From NCBI RefSeq assembly GCF_963676685.1, contig NC_092349.1, positions 55,131,232-55,195,231 on the forward strand: DNA of 64,000 nucleotides, read 5' to 3'. The notes beneath the pieces were generated by a model. That model did no database searches. It was given only the letters and a program-made list of their open reading frames with translations, and had not been told where the DNA came from. Position 1 is the stretch's first letter. Every line of letters begins with the position of its first letter. Shown piece by piece: positions 59,004 through 64,000 of the stretch. Made by a program: the position numbers and the translations under genes. Source of the stretch: Mytilus edulis (taxonomy: Eukaryota; Mollusca; Bivalvia; Mytilida; Mytilidae).

Positions 59004-59416
59004 AAAATACGGGACAGATTCAAGATCAGTATATATACTACTTTTATTTTATTCTATTTATTAGAATATACTACTATTTATTAGTATATACTAGTTTTCT
59101 TTCTGAAATAGAGAAGAAATACTTAAATTATACAATGATGTATCTATATCTTTTTAAAAATACGGGACAGATTCAAGATCAGTATATACTACTTTTATTA
59201 ATGAATTATAAAAGAATTATACAATGGTAGATAGTAATATTGAAAAATACGGGACAGATTCAAGATCAGTATATACTTCTTTTCTTTCTGAAATAGAGAA
59301 GAAATACTTAAATTATACAATAATGTATCTATATCTTTTTAAAAATACGGGACAGATTCAAGATCAGTATAATTATACTACTATTTTAGATACGGGACAG
59401 ATTCAAGATCAGTATA
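59004..59416 (+). repeat. Five dispersed copies of a 25-28-bp iteron
   Basis: GGGACAGATTCAAGATCAG with an invariant TAC before and TATA after occurs at about 59,011, 59,163, 59,251, 59,349 and 59,393. Copies are perfect over the core, all in one orientation, and the spacing is irregular. Two of them share a longer 90-bp upstream block ('ctgaaatagagaagaaatac' onward). The cluster starts 0.9 kb before the transposase ATG. Confidence 0.9.
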
Positions 59417-59799
59417 CAGTACTATTTTATATTTTAAAAATGATAACTAATAAATATATTATAATTCTTCAATAATTAACGATCTTAAAGGGTTTTCTTT
59501 TGGGGAGACTATATATAAAAAGGGGTATAGATATTTTTGGGGGGAAAAACAAAAAATAAATGTTTAAAAATAAAACGGGATAGTTTAAACTATACCTTGT
59601 TTGAAAGGTAAATAAATTATTGAATTGACTAATACATGTTGGTATTGTGATGGTTACAATGAAAAATTATAGGTGAACTGGAAATCAGTTTATTTATTCG
59701 CTGAGGTTTATTCCGTAGATACCTTTAGATAGAATTTTAATCAAGATATTGGACAGGTATATTATCGATTTGAAGGAAGGTATAGTGTATTTTTTTAAA

Positions 59800-59904
59800 T
59801 GTTATACTATTTAAGAAAGTTAATACTTTTAAGTCATGACAGTATACAATAGAGAGTTATATTATATAAGAAAGTGAATACTTTTAAGTCATGAAAGTAT
59901 AAAA
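59800..59904 (+). promoter_or_regulatory. Putative transposase promoter: 58-bp direct repeat and TATA box
   Basis: 'aatacttttaagtcatga' with 'agtata' after it occurs twice (about 59,820-59,846 and 59,877-59,903), in related 58-bp units. The second copy ends TATAAAA at 59,898-59,904, about 36-42 bp before the ATG. The arrangement suggests duplicated factor sites feeding a TATA box. Confidence 0.45.
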
Positions 59905-59939
59905 TGCGAAATATTTAAGGTACGTATTCATTGATCAAA

Positions 59940-61439
59940 ATGGCACAAGACACGCGGCGTAGGAAAAAACACGGCGAAGGTAGTTATGATATTCAGAAGT
60001 ATGATGCTGTTGATATTGGCTTTCAAGATTTTGGCAATATTTGGAGTTTTACCAATTTATTTCGCTCATCAAATCCCGTTGTATTCGAATGGTTACGTAG
60101 GAGGGGGCTATTGGTTGACGATCTTGAATGTTCAGTTTGTTCCCAAATATGCCGAATTAACAAAAGAAGCAACAAACCAGATGGATTTACATTTCGATGT
60201 AAAAATGGTCACGAGTTTGGTATTAGGAAGTATTCTTTCTTTGAACGATCATCCTTCAATGTCCGAGATCTCCTAGTTTTCGTGAAATACTATTTAGAAG
60301 GACATAGTTTGTCAATGAGTGCAAAAACTGCTAACATGGATTATAAGAACACTGCCGTGAATTGGGCCAGTTACATTCGTGAAATGTTTTGTGAGCATGT
60401 GTACCGTGAGTACAGCAGTACTGTCCTGGAAGGTGAGGTGGAAATAGACGAGAGTCTATTTGGAAGAAAGGTGAAATACAACCGGGGGAAGCCATCGGGT
60501 ACTAGAATTTGGATCTTCGGCTTAATAGAAAGATCTACCAATAAACTGGTGATGTACCCTGTCGATAACAGATCTGCCAATACTCTGATTCCTCTGATAC
60601 AGAAACATGTGAAGCCAGGATCCCGTATCTATTCCGACTCGTGGGCATCATACCAGACTCTTAATCAAATTGGTTATGAACATTTTACTGTGGTTCACAA
60701 AACCACATTCAAGCAGAAGTATGTGAACAATGAGACTGGTGAGATTGTGCATTGCTGTACCAATAGGATAGAAGGGGCATGGAAGTTGGCCAAGGACCAT
60801 TTTCGCCGTATTAATGGTTCCAATACAAATCTTTTCGAGCAACATTTAGCAGAAATCGTGTGGCGCAACCATGCACACAGGCAGAATATGTACTCTGCCT
60901 TCTTTGATCTGTTACAGAGTATTTACCATCTTCAAGGTCCACCCCAGTTTACGTACTCAAGACCACTCTTTAAAACCTGGACCCCTCCCACCAAAGACGA
61001 TGAGAAAGAACACAACATCACCATCATCCAAGGGAGTGATATTGAATCAGACGAAGAACAGGTGGATTCACCCCAGATACAAGAAGCCGAAATGTCGAGG
61101 AGTTTGCCATCAGAAACACCACCTCATGTCACCAAGAGGCGTAGGAGACATATACCGCAAGCTGTAGATGAAGCCCAACCAGGCCCTTCCAACATAGGAA
61201 AAAACAAGAGACGCAAGTTACCCCCAACCCCACCTATAGCAACAGAACAAACAGACATTATTGTTCTTGATGAGGAAACTGACGATGAACAGCATCTTTT
61301 CCACCCAAAGAGCTTCAAACCATTAAAGAAAGCCTCCAAAGTCCAAGGTACATCCAGAAAGGGAAAGGGAAAAGGAAAAAATCCCTATTGTAAACAAGCC
61401 TTTGTTTATGATATGTCCACGGATGATGACTTTCAATAG
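59940..61439 (+). CDS. IS1595/ISXO2-type (Merlin-like) DDE transposase
   Basis: An intact single frame of 499 residues. A Cys/His zinc ribbon (C64, C67, C71, C87, H91) is followed by a helix-turn-helix-like segment and then the ISXO2-like DDE domain. The catalytic triad is readable: D170 in EVEIDESLFG, D233 in YSDSWASY and E278 in CTNRIEGAWK. The last 150 residues are low complexity, with basic nuclear-localisation-like stretches (KRRRRH, KNKRRK) and two SUMO-interaction-like motifs (ITIIQGSDIESDEE and DIIVLDEETDDE). This family cuts and pastes DNA; in animals it is the Merlin superfamily. ATG 59,940 has a good context (AAAATGG). The stop TAG lies directly against a donor, TAG|GTGAGT. The tail is longer than in minimal Merlin transposases. 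An intact catalytic triad suggests activity or recent activity; domestication is possible. Confidence 0.93.
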   Translation: MAQDTRRRKKHGEGSYDIQKYDAVDIGFQDFGNIWSFTNLFRSSNPVVFEWLRRRGLLVDDLECSVCSQICRINKRSNKPDGFTFRCKNGHEFGIRKYSFFERSSFNVRDLLVFVKYYLEGHSLSMSAKTANMDYKNTAVNWASYIREMFCEHVYREYSSTVLEGEVEIDESLFGRKVKYNRGKPSGTRIWIFGLIERSTNKLVMYPVDNRSANTLIPLIQKHVKPGSRIYSDSWASYQTLNQIGYEHFTVVHKTTFKQKYVNNETGEIVHCCTNRIEGAWKLAKDHFRRINGSNTNLFEQHLAEIVWRNHAHRQNMYSAFFDLLQSIYHLQGPPQFTYSRPLFKTWTPPTKDDEKEHNITIIQGSDIESDEEQVDSPQIQEAEMSRSLPSETPPHVTKRRRRHIPQAVDEAQPGPSNIGKNKRRKLPPTPPIATEQTDIIVLDEETDDEQHLFHPKSFKPLKKASKVQGTSRKGKGKGKNPYCKQAFVYDMSTDDDFQ

Positions 61440-61492
61440 GTGAGTAGATATCAAAATCATTAGAATGTATCATATTGTTCTTTAAACTTCAG
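61440..61492 (+). other. 53-nt putative intron between the two ORFs
   Basis: It begins GTGAGTAG right after the transposase stop codon and ends 'aaacttcag' 8 nt before the ATG of the second ORF. Both borders fit splice consensus. It is very short for an animal intron but still spliceable. Confidence 0.5.
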
Positions 61493-61500
61493 TTGCTAAC

Positions 61501-61860
61501 ATGTCCAGGAACAAAGAAATACGTGATGCCTGGATGGTAATTCAGGATGTTATTGGTGATGCAAAGTTATGGCCAAAGAATATTAGAAAAATATTTTGGA
61601 CTAAAGACGTGAAGCACTGGAACAGAATTATTCTTTGTGCATTTTGTTATATCAATGGGTTAAATCCAGTGCTTCTGATAGAATGGGCCAATTTGATGGG
61701 CTTATGCAGGGATGGAAGTGGCATAAGGCACATAGAAGCCTTATTCAAACTGTTTGAAAAAAAAAGTTATAAGTTATATGGCTATAATGTGACAATGGGT
61801 CGCTATGAATATATTGATGGAACTGTCCGTCATTATGTTCATCGAAGTCTAAGACATTAG
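61501..61860 (+). CDS. Conserved-looking 119-residue protein next to the transposase
   Basis: The frame encodes IRDAWMVIQDVIGDAKLWPK, then WTKDVKHWNRIILCAFCYIN and LMGLCRDGSGIRHIEALFKL, ending YEYIDGTVRHYVHRSLRH. The spacing of Trp, Tyr and Gly motifs looks like a folded helical domain, not chance. I have a vague memory of similar small ORFs beside ISXO2-type transposases in invertebrates but cannot name a family. Its stop TAG at 61,858-61,860 is again directly followed by a donor (TAG|GTAAGT). It may be an accessory DNA-binding or target-choice subunit; that is inference only. Confidence 0.7.
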   Translation: MSRNKEIRDAWMVIQDVIGDAKLWPKNIRKIFWTKDVKHWNRIILCAFCYINGLNPVLLIEWANLMGLCRDGSGIRHIEALFKLFEKKSYKLYGYNVTMGRYEYIDGTVRHYVHRSLRH

Positions 61861-62139
61861 GTAAGTTCATTTACCTTTATACACTTTATCCTGTATAGCC
61901 AATGTTAACGGAATAAACCTCATAATAGGTTAGGCTAAATTTCAATTTTCTATTTACGCTTTATTCCGTTAAGTTGTCCACGGAATGAACCTTAACAATG
62001 AATAAACTGATGTTCAAATTACTATAAAGGAATGGTAAGCCTCGTTCAGACGTACAGTTTATGTTGTAAACATGCTGCATTATGCGGCAATGTAATAAAT
62101 AGGCCGATATTAAGTATATCAATATATATTTTCTTTCAG

Positions 62140-62275
62140 GAGTCTTACCAGTGTGTAAATAGTGTATATAATGATTTCATGGTTTATTATGGTGATGGTT
62201 TTTAATTTGGAGAAAAAAAGGATATTTGTGACAGTCCTGGTGTGAAACGATGTCATCAGTCATCAGATGCAATAG
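62140..62275 (+). other. Possible downstream exon of the transposase transcription unit
   Basis: It is bounded by acceptor tttctttcag and donor AATAG|GTAAGT. It would follow the second ORF's donor at 61,861. It has no long open frame, so it would be 3' UTR or the start of a further small exon. Confidence 0.4.
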
Positions 62276-62519
62276 GTAAGTGAAAATACATCATAAAATC
62301 TTTCTTTTATTCATTATATTTTATTCGTACGGAAGCGACATCTATCGCAAACAGTAAAATAAACTGTACCGTTATGAGAGGGTAGGGGACAGAAACACGA
62401 TAAAGCCATATGTGCCTTCAAAATCACGTTTTCCTTAGAACAGGAAGTGACGCGTACATCGTAAAAGAATAATCGTTTCCGGAATATAAAAGAAAATCCG
62501 TAAACTGTAACGGTCTCAC

Positions 62520-62690
62520 TAATTAGAAACAAGAAGCGTCGAGAAACGACAAAAAGAATAATTTAGCGACAAGAAGCGACAAGAAGACTATTTAGCGACA
62601 AGAAAACATTGTTTTCATTAAGATTATTCATTCCAAATAAATAATAAAAATAAATATGTAAAAGAAAACAAATTTAGCGACAAGAAAGTT
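62520..62690 (+). repeat. AGCGACAAGAA iterons
   Basis: At least four copies of AGCGACAAGAA (about 62,564, 62,574, 62,593 and 62,677), most preceded by 'ttt', with degenerate forms (GAAACGACAAAAAG) just upstream. All are in one orientation. They lie 0.7 kb after the second ORF. Confidence 0.75.
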
Positions 62691-62699
62691 CATATATTT

Positions 62700-63230
62700 A
62701 TCTTATACTTTGCTTTTAAAACTGTCTTCGACAATATATAATAAACTTGCAAAATGCATTAGTTGTGCATCATTGTCCAGAAAATACAGACACAAATTGT
62801 GAAACACAAATAACTGAAATCAAATAAGAGAAAAAAATAATTGAAATCATGTGAATATTTTTCATTATTTTATTTTGTGTATTGCCTCATTAAACGATAT
62901 TTATCGTGTTTATTCATAGTTTTTAATGTTGATTGATTGTTGAAGGAATTAATTATAATTAAGAGTTTCAACAGGTGTTCACTATTTACAATGAATGTAT
63001 ATTCTGGCGCGTGGAATATGTATAGTCTGAAGTAGTCATCCCTGTCTCTTCAGATAAAAAGTTGCCTTTACGTACTTTGCATGGGCAACGGAGAAAAGTA
63101 AAATTTTAAACAAATTTGTACTATAATAGTATATGTATAAATCTGTATAGTATATGGTACGTATAGCAGGTAACATCTTTTTTAAGGATAACAATTTAAC
63201 TTTGTTTGATGTCGGACATAAAAGTGATAG
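62700..63230. other. AT-rich stretch, nothing recognised
   Basis: No exon, RNA gene or repeat family recognised. Confidence 0.35.
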
Positions 63231-63235
63231 TCTTT

Positions 63236-63344
63236 AATAGTTATCCCATAAGGACGCGGTGTGTCAGTGTAAGATCATCCCGATGGCCGGAGGCCAGAGG
63301 GTGATCTTACACTGACACACCAAGTCCGAATGGGATAACTATTT
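63236..63344. repeat. Large foldback hairpin, ~42-bp arms
   Basis: TAGTTATCCCATAAGGAC then GTGTGTCAGTGTAAGATCA on the left pairs with TGATCTTACACTGACACAC then GTCCGAATGGGATAACTA on the right. The spacer has an inner GGCCGGAGGCC palindrome. It looks like a small foldback element or the inner end of a larger one. Confidence 0.85.
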
Positions 63345-63479
63345 TACATCCCAGCTGTTTTATATTAGACGAAAAACCATTTATAATTCATAAAATCTAG
63401 TTTAGAACGCCACACAACCACTATTATATACTTTATATATTACTATATGATGTATACCCTTTATTACCCCCTAACACGA

Positions 63480-63700
63480 TGAGTAGATATCAAACAATGT
63501 CAACTCGCCCCACTAGCCAATCGGCCCACACTATATCGCCACTTTATGAAAAAAATCGCCCCACTCTTGTAACCGACTCGCCCACTTTAAAAAAGTAAAA
63601 TCAAATTGAACAATCAGTCTGACAACTCATTTATCTAACGAAAAGGGTTTAAACCCCACTGAGTAAAGGTCTGCCAACTCGCCCCAGTTATAAAAATATC
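63480..63700. repeat. 'ctcgcccc' word cluster
   Basis: Variants of 'aactcgccccac' occur about six times at irregular spacing (63,502, 63,528, 63,552, 63,575, 63,672 and nearby). It is not a clean tandem repeat. Confidence 0.5.
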
Positions 63701-63734
63701 TTGCTTCCTTTAAGTATGTTAAATTTCTGATAGT

Positions 63735-63840
63735 TCGTATCCAGTCGTCCTGGTGAAGTGGTATGTGTCGTGGCTTGATATGCTAAAGGTCTTGAGTTCG
63801 AATCCCAGCATATACACTGGATTTTTTCTACGTGAATTTT
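63735..63840 (+). repeat. tRNA-derived SINE head
   Basis: A TGAAGTGGTATGTGTCG A-box-like block and GAGTTCGAATCCCAGC B box, about 45 bp apart, followed by an AT-rich tail. The stems do not close into a normal cloverleaf. Confidence 0.55.
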
Positions 63841-63954
63841 GATAGATAGTCTTCTTATAATTATTTATAAGTTTTATACTGGATTTGACATTCCCGCCAA
63901 AATGTTACGGACAAAGGAAAGCATGCATAACAAAGAAACTTAAACTGGGGTGAT

Positions 63955-64000
63955 CTGGTAGGGGTGATCCGGCTCAGATCACCCCTGTTAGAACAAAGGA
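63955..64000. repeat. Hairpin at the window edge
   Basis: AGGGGTGATCCGG pairs with its near complement in CAGATCACCCCT. The preceding 'ggggtgatctgg' is a third copy of the same word. The element probably continues past the window. Confidence 0.6.

Noticed and set aside
59004-59416. CRISPR-like array
   Set aside because: The repeats are perfect, but the spacing varies from about 20 to 130 bp, the spacers are AT-rich and partly repeated themselves, there is no cas gene, and the setting is an animal genome.
59000-59475. Small proteins with repeated NTGQIQDQY
   Set aside because: The peptide repeat is just the translation of the iteron. Spacing between some copies is not a multiple of three, and the surrounding residues are low-complexity I/Y/L from AT-rich DNA.
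59986-60276. Alternative-frame ORF overlapping the transposase N-terminus
   Set aside because: It has no family motif, while the overlapping frame holds the zinc ribbon.
60371-60845. Minus-strand ORFs inside the transposase
   Set aside because: They are antisense shadows of an intact, family-typical plus-strand coding sequence.

Overview
This window reads as bivalve mollusc nuclear DNA, most likely a mussel such as Mytilus. The organism call is inference. It rests on AT-rich sequence, spliced genes with GT-AG introns, and several interspersed repeat families that I recognise from mussel genomes. No bacterial gene organisation, CRISPR array, rRNA or endogenous virus was seen. Most of the window is repeats and introns; real coding sequence is sparse.

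Region 1 (about 790-12,240, minus strand) is one spliced locus. Eight exons join in phase into a Mutator-like transposase domain followed by a DEDDh (DnaQ-type) exonuclease domain. It is broken by four in-frame stops and a frameshift, so I call it a pseudogene. DNA elements sit in its introns: a 3.3-kb element with long terminal inverted repeats (1,883-5,194), which itself carries two MITEs, and an 861-bp element (9,248-10,108) holding a tRNA-like block and a minisatellite.

Region 2 (about 12,500-38,000) has few genes. It holds a single-exon gene with a DUF7587-like fold (15,616-16,011, minus), fragments of one Penelope-like reverse-transcriptase element, a recent 1,404-bp tandem duplication (17,035-19,848), a 475-bp tandem array containing a tRNA-like block (22,838-24,341), a 977-bp element packed with GTCC/GGAC words, a wide inverted repeat around a long hairpin (33,735-37,240), and a small element with palindrome-rich ends (35,697-36,096).

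Region 3 (39,338-40,464, plus) is the 3' part of a spliced gene for a strongly amphipathic helical protein of unknown function. Region 4 (41,800-50,050) is repeats, including a 1.96-kb nested element and one of two copies of a TTAA-flanked MITE.

Region 5 (50,568-56,633, plus) is an SLC6 sodium/chloride-coupled transporter: seven in-phase exons cover TM1 to TM7, and the remaining exons are not in the window. Region 6 (58,461-63,350) follows. Its core is an intact 499-residue IS1595/ISXO2 (Merlin-type) DDE transposase and a second 119-residue ORF. Both stop codons lie exactly against splice donors, and iterated short motifs flank the pair on both sides. This module is the best candidate for an undescribed mobile or domesticated system.
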